Part shown: in pieces, positions 35,750-44,449 of the stretch
How the letters are laid out: each line of letters opens with the position of its first letter
Numbering within the stretch: the first letter of the stretch is position 1
NCBI RefSeq assembly: GCF_001675165.1
Contig: NZ_LROS01000012.1
Span: 26,317 to 90,316, forward strand
Source: Clostridium ragsdalei P11
GTDB taxonomy: Bacteria > Bacillota > Clostridia > Clostridiales > Clostridiaceae
DNA length: 64,000 nt
Reading direction: 5' to 3'
Program-made: the position numbers and the translations under genes
Notes under the pieces: model-generated
The model's input: only the letters and a program-made list of their open reading frames with translations
The model's database searches: none
Told to the model about the DNA's origin: nothing

Positions 35750-36532
35750 TTAAATTAAATTTTGTCTTACTGCTTCGAACATCATTATGGACGCCGCTGC
35801 AGACACATTTAATGATTCAGCACCACCTGGCATTGGTATCTTTACCTTTATATCAGAAACATCCTGTATGGTTTTGCTAAGACCATTTCCTTCATTTCCC
35901 ACTGCAATTATAACTTTTCCCTTTAAATTTGCACTATAAAAGTTAATATCCGTGTCCAGAGAACTTCCTATCAACTTAAATCCATTTTTCCTGAGAAGTT
36001 TTACTTTTTTCAAGTCCTCATCATAGATCACAGGTACATGAAATATAGATCCCATTGTTGATCTCAATGTCTTCTCATTGTATATATCTACCGTTCCCTT
36101 TGTAATTATAACCCCTAAAGCTCCAGAAGCATGTGCACTTCTTATTATAGTACCCATATTGCCTGGATCTTGAATCTTATCTGCCAATACATAAAATCCA
36201 TTTTCTTTTTTAACTTTCAACTCCCTATTTTCCACTACCGCAGCTATTCCCTGAGGATTTTCAGTATTTACCATAGCCTTAAATACACCTTTTTCCATAA
36301 AATACACAGGAAAATGGCATTCAAAGTTTTCTTTTAACAAAAATTTTTCCCACTTATCTGCAAAGTCATTGCTTAGAAAAATTGAAGATATTTTGAAATC
36401 AGAATAAAGCGCCTCTCTTACAAACCTAAAACCTTCTATTAAAAACTTGCCCTCTTGAACCCTGTATTTCTTTTCCTTTAACTTTTTTACTTCTTTTATA
36501 TGTGCATTATCTTTACTTTTAATTATATCCAT
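35750..36532 (-). CDS. TrmH/SpoU-family RNA 2'-O-methyltransferase (RlmB-like)
   Basis: 260 residues. An N-terminal L30e-like RNA-binding part (IKSKDNAHIKEVKKLKEKKY, KFLIEGFRFVREAL) precedes a SPOUT catalytic domain with the three family motifs: ADKIQDPGNMGTIIRSAHAS near 108, VIIAVGNEGNGLSKTIQD near 200 and IPMPGGAESLNVSAAASIMM near 225. Such enzymes methylate a ribose in rRNA or tRNA using a knotted SAM site. In clostridia this gene often lies next to pheS and rplT, as here. AAGGTGG precedes ATG 36532. The exact nucleotide target cannot be assigned. Confidence 0.9.
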   Translation of the reverse strand: MDIIKSKDNAHIKEVKKLKEKKYRVQEGKFLIEGFRFVREALYSDFKISSIFLSNDFADKWEKFLLKENFECHFPVYFMEKGVFKAMVNTENPQGIAAVVENRELKVKKENGFYVLADKIQDPGNMGTIIRSAHASGALGVIITKGTVDIYNEKTLRSTMGSIFHVPVIYDEDLKKVKLLRKNGFKLIGSSLDTDINFYSANLKGKVIIAVGNEGNGLSKTIQDVSDIKVKIPMPGGAESLNVSAAASIMMFEAVRQNLI

Positions 36533-36565
36533 AATAGTCCACCTTATTATGATAATTTGCCTATA

Positions 36566-36597
36566 AAAAAGTACAGCAAAATTATGCTGTACTCCTT
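36566..36597 (-). terminator. Terminator after rplT
   Basis: On the minus strand AGTACAGCA, a 6-nt loop and TGCTGTACT are followed by TTTTTTA. It ends the infC-rpmI-rplT operon 14 nt after the rplT stop. Confidence 0.88.
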
Positions 36598-36610
36598 ATG
36601 TAATATAATA

Positions 36611-36970
36611 TTATGCATTTAATTGTTTTTTAGCTACTTCAACTAATTCAGTAAATCCTTTAGGATCATTTATAGCTATTTCTGAAAGCATCTTTCTATT
36701 CATATTAATGCCTGCAGTCTTTATTCCATTTATAAACTTGGAATATGAAAGTCCATTCATTCTAGTTGCAGCATTTATTCTAGCTATCCATAACTTTCTA
36801 AAGTCCCTCTTCTTTAATCTTCTTCCTATATATGAATATCTTAGAGCCCTTAAAACTGTTTCATTAGCAGTTCTAAATAATCTACTTTTTCCGCCATAAT
36901 AACCTTTTGCAAGCTTTAATATTTTTTTATGATGTTTACGAGCGTTTACTGCTCTTTTTACTCTTGCCAT
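36611..36970 (-). CDS. rplT: 50S ribosomal protein L20
   Basis: 119 residues, the standard length. The protein is highly basic at the N-terminus ([20 protein letters not shown]) and contains [20 protein letters not shown] and [16 protein letters not shown], conserved contacts with 23S rRNA. AAAGGAGG precedes ATG 36970. It is the third gene of the IF3 operon. In Firmicutes free L20 binds the operon leader and lowers expression; a leader of that kind is present at 37765-37890. Confidence 0.98.
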   Translation of the reverse strand: MARVKRAVNARKHHKKILKLAKGYYGGKSRLFRTANETVLRALRYSYIGRRLKKRDFRKLWIARINAATRMNGLSYSKFINGIKTAGINMNRKMLSEIAINDPKGFTELVEVAKKQLNA

Positions 36971-36998
36971 AGTAAAACCTCCTTTTAGAATCCTTCAA

Positions 36999-37196
36999 TT
37001 ATACGTAAGGCATTAATTTTTTCATAATTTTTTCTTGAGTTTCTGAAACAAGTCCTGCTTTTCTTAAATTTCTTTTAGTTTTTGCACTTTTCTTTGTAAG
37101 TATATGACTTTTAAAAGCTTTTGATCTCTTTAACTTACCAGTTCCTGTAATCTTAAATCTTTTTGCTACACTTCTTTTAGTTTTCATTTTTGGCAT
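36999..37196 (-). CDS. rpmI: 50S ribosomal protein L35
   Basis: 65 residues, very basic, with the family opening [20 protein letters not shown] and [17 protein letters not shown]. It lies in the large ribosomal subunit. GAGGAGG precedes ATG 37196; it is 19 nt after infC and 28 nt before rplT, the conserved infC-rpmI-rplT order. Confidence 0.98.
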   Translation of the reverse strand: MPKMKTKRSVAKRFKITGTGKLKRSKAFKSHILTKKSAKTKRNLRKAGLVSETQEKIMKKLMPYV

Positions 37197-37215
37197 AATA
37201 AATTCCTCCTCTCAA

Positions 37216-37728
37216 TTATGCTTTCTTTGCTGATAAAAACATTATCATGTTTCTTCCTTCAAGCTTAGGTTGCCTTTCTATTACACAAACATCCTGAAGT
37301 TTAGAATGAAATATATCTAAAATTTTTTTACCTATAAAGGAATAATCAGCTTCCCTTCCTCTAAATCTTACAGTAACTTTAACTTTATCTCCTGCAAGTA
37401 AAAATTTTCTTGCATTTTTAGCTTTAATGGAAATATCATGTTCTTCTATTTTAGGGCTAAATCTAACTTCTTTTATATTAACAACTTTCTGTTTTTTTCT
37501 AGCCTCTTTATCTTTTTTAACCTGCTCATACATAAATTTCCCATAATTCATGATTTTACAAACCGGTGGCTTTGCATTTGGAGATATCATAACCAAATCC
37601 AATTCCTTTTCTTCTGCAAGTCTTAATGCTTCTTTTGATGATATAATTCCCATTTGACTTCCATCATCTGAAATAACTCTTACTTCTTTTTCTACTATAT
37701 CCTGATTTATAAGAAAACTTTTATTAAT
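37216..37728 (-). CDS. infC: Translation initiation factor IF-3 (ATT start)
   Basis: 170 residues from an ATT start at 37728 ([11 protein letters not shown]). AGGAGGTG ends 6 nt before it, whereas the in-frame GTG at 37737 overlaps this ribosome site and cannot be the start. AUU start codons in infC are known in other bacteria and let IF3 repress its own translation. The N-domain carries [20 protein letters not shown] (about 48-68) and the C-domain [28 protein letters not shown] and [10 protein letters not shown]3 binds the 30S subunit and checks the start codon. It is the first gene of the operon with rpmI and rplT. Confidence 0.96.
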   Translation of the reverse strand: MNKSFLINQDIVEKEVRVISDDGSQMGIISSKEALRLAEEKELDLVMISPNAKPPVCKIMNYGKFMYEQVKKDKEARKKQKVVNIKEVRFSPKIEEHDISIKAKNARKFLLAGDKVKVTVRFRGREADYSFIGKKILDIFHSKLQDVCVIERQPKLEGRNMIMFLSAKKA

Positions 37729-37764
37729 GATTTTCACCTCCTAGGTGGAATTTAACAAAGCATA

Positions 37765-37890
37765 TAAAAAAGGACAGCTACCGCCGTCCTTTGAATACAT
37801 CAATAATAAAGAATCCTTTTAATTAAGAAATCTTCATAACCTTACTGGCTGTGCCGTAAGGTGAGAAACGGCTAGTTTCTTCTTAACGAA
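37765..37890 (-). promoter_or_regulatory. L20 leader (autoregulatory 5' UTR of infC-rpmI-rplT)
   Basis: About 150 nt lie between the promoter and infC. On the minus strand GTTAAGAAGAAAC near the start can pair with a later TTTCTTAAT; TTACGGCACAGCCAGTAAGG forms an internal hairpin; AAAGGACGGCGGTAGCTGTCC plus a six-T run is an intrinsic terminator (about 37767-37793). Position and layout match the Firmicute L20 leader, in which L20 binding favours termination. Confidence 0.85.
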
Positions 37891-37894
37891 TTAT

Positions 37895-37923
37895 ATTATA
37901 CTATTGTTATAGCTTATAGTCAA
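37895..37923 (-). promoter_or_regulatory. Promoter of the IF3 operon
   Basis: TTGACT (37918-37923) and TATAAT (37895-37900) on the minus strand are 17 nt apart and only 14 nt downstream of the thrS stop. Transcription would start near 37888, at the beginning of the L20 leader. Confidence 0.8.
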
Positions 37924-37936
37924 TATATAATTTTAA

Positions 37937-39850
37937 TTATATATCGCTTATTTTTTTATCTATTTCATCTTTAAGTTTTGAAATGAAGTCATCTAGTGCC
38001 ATAGTTCCCATATCTCCACCTTTTCTGCTTCTTACAGATATAGTTTTATCTTTCATTTCTTTTTCTCCTAGTACAATCATATAAGGAACTTTCTGCATTT
38101 GAGCTTCTCTTATCTTATATCCTATCTTCTCATTTCTCATATCTGATTCTACTCTTATATCATTTTCCTTTAACTTTTCAGCTACTTCATTTACGTAGTC
38201 ATCTTGGGCATCAGTAATATTCATTACTTCAACTTGTACTGGTGCAAGCCAAGCTGGAAATGCTCCTGCATAGTTCTCTATCAAAATTCCTATAAATCTT
38301 TCTATAGATCCAAATACAACTCTGTGAACCATAACTGGTCTGTGCTTTTCCCCATCTGCTCCAATATAAGTTAAATCAAATCTTTCTGGCATCTGGAAAT
38401 CCAATTGAACAGTTCCACACTGCCAAGTTCTTCCTATGGAATCTTTTAAGTGGAAATCTATCTTAGGTCCGTAGAAAGCTCCATCTCCTTCATTTACTTT
38501 ATAATCAAGTCCTACTGATTTTAATGCATCTTTAAGTCCTTCAGTTGCAGCTTCCCAGTCTTCATCACTTCCCATAGAATCTTCAGGTCTTGTTGATAAT
38601 TCAACGAAATACTCAAATTTAAACACTTTATAGAAACTGTCTATAAGTTTTATTACCTTTACTATTTCATCTTTCATATTATCTTTAGTCATAAATATGT
38701 GAGCATCATCTTGAGTAAAGCATCTTACCCTCATGAGTCCATGAAGAGCTCCAGATTTTTCATGTCTATGAACAATTCCCATTTCACCATATCTTATAGG
38801 AAGGTCTCTATAAGAGTGTATTTTGTTCTTATAAACGAGTATAGAACCAGGGCAGTTCATTGGCTTTATAGCATAATCTTCATCATCTATTTTTGTAAAA
38901 TACATATTTTCTTTATAATGATCCCAATGTCCTGATTGATGCCACAATTCTTCATTTAATATAATAGGAGTCATTATCTCATCATATCCTGCTTTGTGGT
39001 GAACTTGTCTCCAGTAATTTTGAAGTTCATTTCTTATGATCATTCCCTTTGGATGGAAAAATGGGAATCCAGGTCCTTCTTCATGTATGCTGAAAAGATC
39101 AAGTTCCTTTCCAAGCTTTCTATGATCTCTCTTTTTAGCCTCTTCCATCATTGTTAAATAATCTTTAAGGTCATTCTTTTTTTCAAAGGCAGTACCATAT
39201 ATTCTCTGGAGCATTTTGTTCTTTTCATTTCCTCTCCAATAAGCTCCTGCAATCGAAAGAAGTTTTACAACTTTAACTTTACCTGTTGATGGTACATGAG
39301 GTCCTGCACATAAATCTACAAAATCTCCTTGTTTATAAAAAGATATAACTTCATCTTCAGGCAAATCTTTTATAAGCTGAACTTTATAAGGCTCATTCTT
39401 TTCTTCCATTAATTTTATAGCTTCATCTCTTGGAAGTTCAAATCTCTCCAATTTTTCATTTTCTTTTATTATCTTATTCATCTCACCTTCAATTTTTTCA
39501 AGCAATTCCGGTGTAAATGAAAAATCAGCATCCATATCATAGTAAAATCCATCATCTATAGAAGGTCCTATAGCCAATTTCACTTCTGGATACAATCTTT
39601 TAATTGCTTGTGCAAGTATGTGAGATCCAGTATGTCTCAATATCTTTTTTCCATCTTCATCTTCAAATGTCAAAATTTCAAGTTTACAATCTTCATTAAC
39701 TTCCTTGTTAAGTTCTTCTACTTTACCATTTATTTTAGCTCCTAGAGCCTTTTTACCAAGTGAAGTGCTTAATTTTGCTGCAATATCAGCTACTTTTAAT
39801 CCTTTTTCTACTTCAAGTTCTTTACCATCTTTTAAGATTATCTTTATCAT
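37937..39850 (-). CDS. thrS: Threonyl-tRNA synthetase
   Basis: 637 residues, standard length. Order: N-terminal TGS domain (1-60), editing domain with HTGSHILAQAIKRLYPEVKL near 73, class II core with motif 2 GEMGIVHRHEKSGALHGLMR near 350 and zinc-binding PMNCPGS near 333, and C-terminal anticodon-binding domain (PVQVEVMNITDAQDDYVNEV from about 540). It charges tRNA-Thr and edits Ser-tRNA-Thr. AGGAGG precedes ATG 39850. A T-box leader with a Thr specifier lies upstream, and ytxC is the gene beyond it, the same neighbour as in Bacillus. Confidence 0.98.
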   Translation of the reverse strand: MIKIILKDGKELEVEKGLKVADIAAKLSTSLGKKALGAKINGKVEELNKEVNEDCKLEILTFEDEDGKKILRHTGSHILAQAIKRLYPEVKLAIGPSIDDGFYYDMDADFSFTPELLEKIEGEMNKIIKENEKLERFELPRDEAIKLMEEKNEPYKVQLIKDLPEDEVISFYKQGDFVDLCAGPHVPSTGKVKVVKLLSIAGAYWRGNEKNKMLQRIYGTAFEKKNDLKDYLTMMEEAKKRDHRKLGKELDLFSIHEEGPGFPFFHPKGMIIRNELQNYWRQVHHKAGYDEIMTPIILNEELWHQSGHWDHYKENMYFTKIDDEDYAIKPMNCPGSILVYKNKIHSYRDLPIRYGEMGIVHRHEKSGALHGLMRVRCFTQDDAHIFMTKDNMKDEIVKVIKLIDSFYKVFKFEYFVELSTRPEDSMGSDEDWEAATEGLKDALKSVGLDYKVNEGDGAFYGPKIDFHLKDSIGRTWQCGTVQLDFQMPERFDLTYIGADGEKHRPVMVHRVVFGSIERFIGILIENYAGAFPAWLAPVQVEVMNITDAQDDYVNEVAEKLKENDIRVESDMRNEKIGYKIREAQMQKVPYMIVLGEKEMKDKTISVRSRKGGDMGTMALDDFISKLKDEIDKKISDI

Positions 39851-39924
39851 ATTTACTCCTCCTTATATAATTAGTTTTATACTGAATTTACCTTCAAACA
39901 GTACTTGAAACTTAAAATTAAGCA

Positions 39925-40297
39925 ATAAAAAAACTCTCCCACAAAATGGGGCGAGTATTATCACGGTTCCACCCAAATTAATAGCATTAATCTTTTATAA
40001 AACAAATAAATATACTGCAAAAAAATGCACTACACACACTAGATGTAAATTAAAACTTTTTTCACAATTACTTATAATATTAAACTAACTGCTTTAATTA
40101 AAAAATTAAAAGCAATATGCTATTATCTTTGAATCCATAACGCAGATTAGCGGGAAATACTTACTTAATTTCAGTATGCAACTCAAAGGTGGTATTCAAT
40201 AAATCTTGCCTAAAGGATATTTCAGCTTAAAATCCTTCTCTCTTAAGGTAATTGATTTACTTACTTTTCCTTTTCATAGCCTTTATCCTATTTGAGC
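39925..40297 (-). promoter_or_regulatory. T-box leader of thrS (Thr specifier)
   Basis: On the minus strand the T-box core GGGTGGAACCGTG lies near 39960-39975, followed by the terminator ACTCGCCCCATTTTGTGGGA-GAGT and a seven-T run (39929-39958). The upstream stem I region contains AGAGA and GAATACCACC, in which ACC is the likely Thr specifier. It accounts for most of the 893-nt gap before ytxC. Confidence 0.88.
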
Positions 40298-40301
40298 TTA
40301 T

Positions 40302-40330
40302 TATATTATTCTACAATGGGTATGTCAATA
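40302..40330 (-). promoter_or_regulatory. Promoter of thrS
   Basis: On the minus strand TTGACA is followed after 17 nt by TATAAT (about 40302-40307), directly upstream of the T-box leader. Coordinates of the -35 box are given to within a couple of nt. Confidence 0.75.
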
Positions 40331-40471
40331 TAAAATATAACTTTTTTATTCAATAGTTGTCCAATTTTATAGTATACTAAAGTTTCTACGCAAAAATTTA
40401 AATCATACTCTGAATAATTAACTTCCGAACATATGAAATTTTGGCTTAATATAAAAAATTGCAACGTAATT

Positions 40472-40672
40472 TTTTAGTTGAAAGTTGATAGTGGACAATT
40501 GACAGTGAAGGATAATTTTTAGCTATCGCAAAAAATCTTTAAATTTATAGGACCATCAATGTTTTGCTTTAACAAAACGAGCTTTCAAAAGTTTAATTAA
40601 AGATTTTTTTGTAGTATAACGGAAAAAATCCACCTTAACTGTTAACTATCAATTGTCAACTTTCAACTAAAT
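40472..40672. repeat. 200-bp imperfect palindrome (family S)
   Basis: TTAGTTGAAAGTTGATAGTG and ACAATTGACAGT at the left mirror ACTGTTAACTATCAATTGTC and AACTTTCAACTAA at the right. Inner arms (GCAAAAAATCTTTAAATTT with TTTAATTAAAGATTTTTTTG) also pair, so the whole region can fold into one long hairpin. It has no ORF and does not share the loop or arms of family P. It lies upstream of the thrS promoter. Confidence 0.7.
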
Positions 40673-40743
40673 TGCTCCATAATTTTTTCAAACTGTGAAG
40701 TTGAGTAATTAACTAAGGTCCTACTAAATTGGGTCTCAAATAT

Positions 40744-41634
40744 CTACACCCTATTTAAACTATTTTTTATAGTCTTGCAGATACTGCAATTATTACAAAA
40801 TTGTACTTTATGCGTAAACACTTTTTTAATAGTATCAATAAGTTCCGTATTTTTACAATTTTCCACACAGTGAATAACTACTTTTTCGGGTGAATTAGTT
40901 ATAAGTGCACTTATTAAAATATCATCAGAATGAGTATCACTACCATATCTTAATTCCGTTAAATCTCTAAAAAAATTATCTGTTATTTCTTCTCCTTTTT
41001 TATTTTTTATAATATAGCTTCCATCATTATCAATAATTATATTTACATAATCTATTTTGCTCTCTTGGATATCCACAAAATACTTTAAAAGTTTTATAAA
41101 TTCATCGTATTCTTTTTCTACCATATATTTTTCAACTACTTTATCAACTATGACCTCTAAATCATTGAAAATTTCTTTTTTTCTAAAAGTTATAAAACCA
41201 TCTACGTTTATTTCCTTATTTTCAGCCATACAATCTGATATTTTATCCAAGATATCGTTTTTCTTATTTATACAGTAAATGGAATTTTCATCTATAATTG
41301 TGCTTCTTCCCTTTAATACTTCCATGCTCTTTTCTCCAATTTTCTCTAAATCTTCATATTTTAAAAAGAAATACGTATCTGATAAAAAAAGCATAGCATC
41401 TTTTTCATAAAATTCATCTACCAATATATTGTAAATTATATTTGAAACACACATATTAAATATATTCATAAGTTTATTGTTAATTTCACCATCACAAAAC
41501 ACCTTAAGGAAGTGAGTACCTTTTTCAATATTTTCATATATTCCAATGAGCACATTCTTATTTTTAAAATATTCTTTTAAATCTCTTATTCCCTGGATTA
41601 TACACTCTCTTTCTTTACTATATACCATAGTCAA
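40744..41634 (-). CDS. ytxC: YtxC-like sporulation protein
   Basis: About 296 residues. The C-terminal 150 (INVDGFITFRKKEIFNDLEV, VEKYMVEKEYDEFIKLLKYF, VDIQESKIDYVNIII) match the YtxC family, conserved in endospore formers; the molecular role is not known. CxxC-type pairs near the C-terminus (FCNNCSICKTIKNS) are also visible. No signal peptide or membrane helix. Its place directly upstream of thrS is the arrangement in Bacillus. The start is uncertain: TTG 41634 lies 8 nt after AGAGG and is my choice; GTG 41643 is too close and ATG 41628 too far. Confidence 0.75.
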   Translation of the reverse strand: MTMVYSKERECIIQGIRDLKEYFKNKNVLIGIYENIEKGTHFLKVFCDGEINNKLMNIFNMCVSNIIYNILVDEFYEKDAMLFLSDTYFFLKYEDLEKIGEKSMEVLKGRSTIIDENSIYCINKKNDILDKISDCMAENKEINVDGFITFRKKEIFNDLEVIVDKVVEKYMVEKEYDEFIKLLKYFVDIQESKIDYVNIIIDNDGSYIIKNKKGEEITDNFFRDLTELRYGSDTHSDDILISALITNSPEKVVIHCVENCKNTELIDTIKKVFTHKVQFCNNCSICKTIKNSLNRV

Positions 41635-41750
41635 TAACAGCACCTCTCAACACTCCCTTCCAAAATAGTATGTGTCTAAAATAAATCTATATTCAAATTT
41701 CTATTGTCAAATATCGACAGCTAAATTCTCCAGAAATACCCAATTAATTT

Positions 41751-41801
41751 ATCAATGAATCTTATTTAGTGGGAATATTATAGTAGGCAGCCATTAGATA
41801 A
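41751..41801. repeat. Dispersed repeat Q, copy 2 (compact)
   Basis: ATCAATGAATCTTATTTAGT, then GGGAATATTATAGTAGGCAG and CCATTAGATAAA match the two ends of the interrupted copy at 17386-17494. No ORF. It lies 30 nt before the tRNA promoter. Confidence 0.5.
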
Positions 41802-41830
41802 AATTATTACAAATATTTAATGCACAAGTA

Positions 41831-41859
41831 TTGACAATATACATATACCAAGATATAAT
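41831..41859 (+). promoter_or_regulatory. Promoter of the tRNA cluster
   Basis: TTGACA at 41831-41836 and TATAAT at 41854-41859 with a 17-nt spacer form a consensus promoter. A perfect palindrome, GACAATATTGTC, follows at about 41873-41884, between the start site and tRNA-Val. Confidence 0.85.
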
Positions 41860-41887
41860 ATTAACTGTTGTGACAATATTGTCGTAA

Positions 41888-41963
41888 GGGCGCATAGCTC
41901 AGCTGGGAGAGCATCTGCCTTACAAGCAGAGGGTCACAGGTTCGAGCCCTGTTGTGCCCACCA
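41888..41963 (+). tRNA. tRNA-Val (anticodon TAC)
   Basis: 76 nt including an encoded CCA. GGGCGCA pairs with TGTGCCC in the acceptor stem; anticodon TAC stands in CTTACAA; the T-arm has GGTTCGAGCC. It is the first of four tRNA genes from one promoter. It would be the tRNA read by the GTA specifier of the valS T-box. Confidence 0.97.
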
Positions 41964-42026
41964 ATTTATATACTATTACTTCTTTAGAGTGTAGTTTATA
42001 AATATTCGAGATAATGTATTGTCTTT

Positions 42027-42102
<76 letters not shown>

Positions 42103-42114
42103 GATTTAAAATAT

Positions 42115-42189
42115 GCGGGAGTGGCTCAGTGGTAGAGCGTCACCTTGCCAAGGTGAACGTCGCGAGTTCGAATCTCGTCTTCCGCTCCA
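42115..42189 (+). tRNA. tRNA-Gly (anticodon GCC)
   Basis: 75 nt including encoded CCA. Acceptor GCGGGAG pairs with CTTCCGC (one wobble pair); anticodon GCC stands in CTTGCCAAG; the T-arm is AGTTCGAATCT. It follows tRNA-Phe by 12 nt. Confidence 0.97.
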
Positions 42190-42194
42190 ATAAT

Positions 42195-42268
<74 letters not shown>

Positions 42269-42269
42269 T

Positions 42270-42304
42270 AAAAAAGTAGTCTATTCAATGGACTGCTTTT
42301 TTTA
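42270..42304 (+). terminator. Terminator of the tRNA cluster
   Basis: AGTAGTCTA, a short loop and TGGACTGCT form a hairpin followed by seven T's (to about 42303). Confidence 0.85.
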
Positions 42305-42407
42305 TTGTATGAAGAGTATTGTAATACAGCTAAAAGTCAATTACTTATGGTGCACAAAATATATCACAAATAATAAGCCTATGCAATAGTAGCTATTATT
42401 GTGGAAA

Positions 42408-43070
42408 TTAGTCCATCAACATTATTCTAAGCTTTTTATAAAAATTCTTATCCACATCATGGCTTTCCGGAAGTTTATTATCCCTTCTAAATTTCATCAC
42501 ACATTTTTTCATACTCTCTCCATAGATACCATCCATACTTCCACAGTAGTATCCCGCATCTTTTAACATTCTCTGTATTTCATACACATCTGCTCCCCGA
42601 ACTCCAGGGGTTAATATTCTCAATTCTTTTCCAAAGGGGCCATACGGACCGCCATAAACAGCTACAATCATACCATAATAAACGTAATTATATAAATCTT
42701 CTACATCGCTGTTAAGCATTCTTATACATCCATGAGAAGCCTGACCTCCTATACTATGCGGTTTATTTGTACCATGTATTCCAAATTTACCCCAGGGGAC
42801 ATTTAATCCTATCCATCTTGTGCCAAAGCCTCCGCTCCAAGAAGCCATACTGACAACCTTCCAAGTTCCTATAGGTGAAGGTGTTTCAGATTTACCGCTA
42901 GCCACAGGATATTTTCTTATAATTGTGTTTTTATCTTTATCAATAAGATACAGCATTTCTTCTGTAATATCTACCAGTATTCCAAGGTTTTTCTTGGATT
43001 CCTTAGCTCTAATTATCGATGCATTAGGGAAAAACAAAATTAACAATAATACAAAAGATATTTTTCTCAA
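42408..43070 (-). CDS. L,D-transpeptidase (YkuD domain) with C-terminal peptidoglycan-binding domain
   Basis: 220 residues. A signal peptide (MRKISFVLLLILFFPNASII, likely cut near RAKES) sends it out of the cell. The YkuD domain spans about 28-145 and has the catalytic pattern GIHGTNKPHSIGGQASHGCI followed by RM, with the nucleophile Cys in SHGCIR. Residues 155-215 (GVRGADVYEIQRMLKDAGYY, CGSMDGIYGESMKKCVMKFR) form a PG_binding_1 domain. It probably makes 3-3 cross-links or anchors proteins in the wall or spore cortex. The gene uses TTG 43070 with GGAGGTG 6 nt upstream. It is a single-gene unit between the tRNAs and the aminotransferase. Confidence 0.92.
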   Translation of the reverse strand: MRKISFVLLLILFFPNASIIRAKESKKNLGILVDITEEMLYLIDKDKNTIIRKYPVASGKSETPSPIGTWKVVSMASWSGGFGTRWIGLNVPWGKFGIHGTNKPHSIGGQASHGCIRMLNSDVEDLYNYVYYGMIVAVYGGPYGPFGKELRILTPGVRGADVYEIQRMLKDAGYYCGSMDGIYGESMKKCVMKFRRDNKLPESHDVDKNFYKKLRIMLMD

Positions 43071-43197
43071 AAATTACACCTCCACTTTACTAGTGTTTTA
43101 TTTCATAATGAAAATATACGTATATATAAAAAGTGGAATAATTTTATGAATTAGAGTACAATTCAAATAAATAAATATATAGATTGGAAGTGAAAAT

Positions 43198-44349
43198 TTG
43201 AATAGTATATCAAAAAATATTAGTTCTATAGAACTTTCAGGTATTAGAAAATTTTATAACAAGTTAGTTAACTACCCGGATGCCATATCTTTAACCTTAG
43301 GTCAGCCTGATTTTAATGTACCTAAAAAAATTAAGGCAGCCATGATACAGTCTATTGAAGAAAATAAAACCGGATATACCTCAAATGCTGGAATTATAGA
43401 GCTCCGAGAAGAAATATCAAAATATCTTGCAAATTTAAACATACATTATACTGCAGAAGAAACCTGCATTACCATAGGCGGAAGCGAAGCTTTAATGGAT
43501 GTATTTGCAACTCTTGTAAATACAGGTGATAAAGTATTGATACCAACCCCTGCCTATCCTGCTTATGAAAGCTGTGTAAAAATTTTAGGTGGAAGTGTAC
43601 TAAACTACAGTTTAAACGATGACTTTTCTATTAATTTTGACAGTTTAAAAAAAATATTAGAGAAAGAAAATCCTAAATTAATAGTTCTCTCCTATCCTTG
43701 TAATCCAACAGGTGCTATTTTGTCTAAAGAAGACAGTACTAATTTATTTAATTTACTGAAAGCAAATGATGTATTAGTGTTAAGTGACGAAATATATGCT
43801 TCATTATGCTTTGAAAAAAATTATTACTCTATTGCACAATACAAGGAAATAAAGGATAAAGTTATTTTAATAGGTGGTTTTTCCAAAATGTTCTCAATGA
43901 CAGGTCTTAGAATAGGCTATGTATGTGCAAACACATACTTTATGAATGAGATAATAAAAGTGCACCAATACAATGTATCCTGTGCTCCTTCCATTTCTCA
44001 ATGGGGAGCTTATGAAGGTTTAAAAAGCTGTATGGAAGATGTAAACTACATGAAGTCTAAATTTATGGAAAGAAGAGATTATGTTTTCAACAGGTTAAAA
44101 TCCTTGGGATTCGAGGTAAACCTACCCAAAGGTGCTTTTTACATATTTCCATCAATAAAAAAATTTGGCATGAACAGCAATGATTTCTGTGAAAAACTTC
44201 TAAAAGAAGGTGGTGTAGCCATAGTACCAGGTTCAGCTTTTGGACCAGGTGGAGAAGCTCATGTGAGAATATCTTATGCCTACAGTATGGAAGAACTTAA
44301 ATTATCTCTATCAAAAATAGAAAAATGGTTAGGCACTTTAAAAATATAA
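43198..44349 (+). CDS. PLP-dependent aminotransferase, class I/II (possible N-acetyl-LL-diaminopimelate aminotransferase)
   Basis: 383 residues, fold-type I. It shows SLTLGQPDFNVPKKI near residue 30, YTSNAGIIELREEIS near 60, SYPCNPTGAILSKED near 165, LSDEIYASLCF near 198 and the PLP lysine in GGFSKMFSMTGLRIGY near 232; HVRISYAYS near the end carries the carboxylate-binding Arg. These enzymes use glutamate with varied amino acids. The gene converges on dapB, and asd, dapA and dapH are close by, so a role as the acetyl-DAP aminotransferase is attractive but unproven; aspartate or aromatic substrates fit too. TTG 43198 is the start, with GGAAG 7 nt upstream. Confidence 0.85.
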   Translation: MNSISKNISSIELSGIRKFYNKLVNYPDAISLTLGQPDFNVPKKIKAAMIQSIEENKTGYTSNAGIIELREEISKYLANLNIHYTAEETCITIGGSEALMDVFATLVNTGDKVLIPTPAYPAYESCVKILGGSVLNYSLNDDFSINFDSLKKILEKENPKLIVLSYPCNPTGAILSKEDSTNLFNLLKANDVLVLSDEIYASLCFEKNYYSIAQYKEIKDKVILIGGFSKMFSMTGLRIGYVCANTYFMNEIIKVHQYNVSCAPSISQWGAYEGLKSCMEDVNYMKSKFMERRDYVFNRLKSLGFEVNLPKGAFYIFPSIKKFGMNSNDFCEKLLKEGGVAIVPGSAFGPGGEAHVRISYAYSMEELKLSLSKIEKWLGTLKI

Positions 44350-44410
44350 ATAAACCCTCCATAGTTTTCCATTATTAATGGTCAATTGTTTAAAAACATA
44401 TGTACACTTT

Positions 44411-44447
44411 AAAAGGGCTGACACACTAATTAGTGAACAGCCCTTTA
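44411..44447. terminator. Bidirectional terminator between aminotransferase and dapB genes
   Basis: AAAGGGCTG (44412-44420) pairs with CAGCCCTTT (44438-44446), and CACTAATTAGTG in the loop can pair with itself. T-rich ends lie on both sides, as expected between two convergent genes. Confidence 0.8.
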
Positions 44448-44449
44448 TA

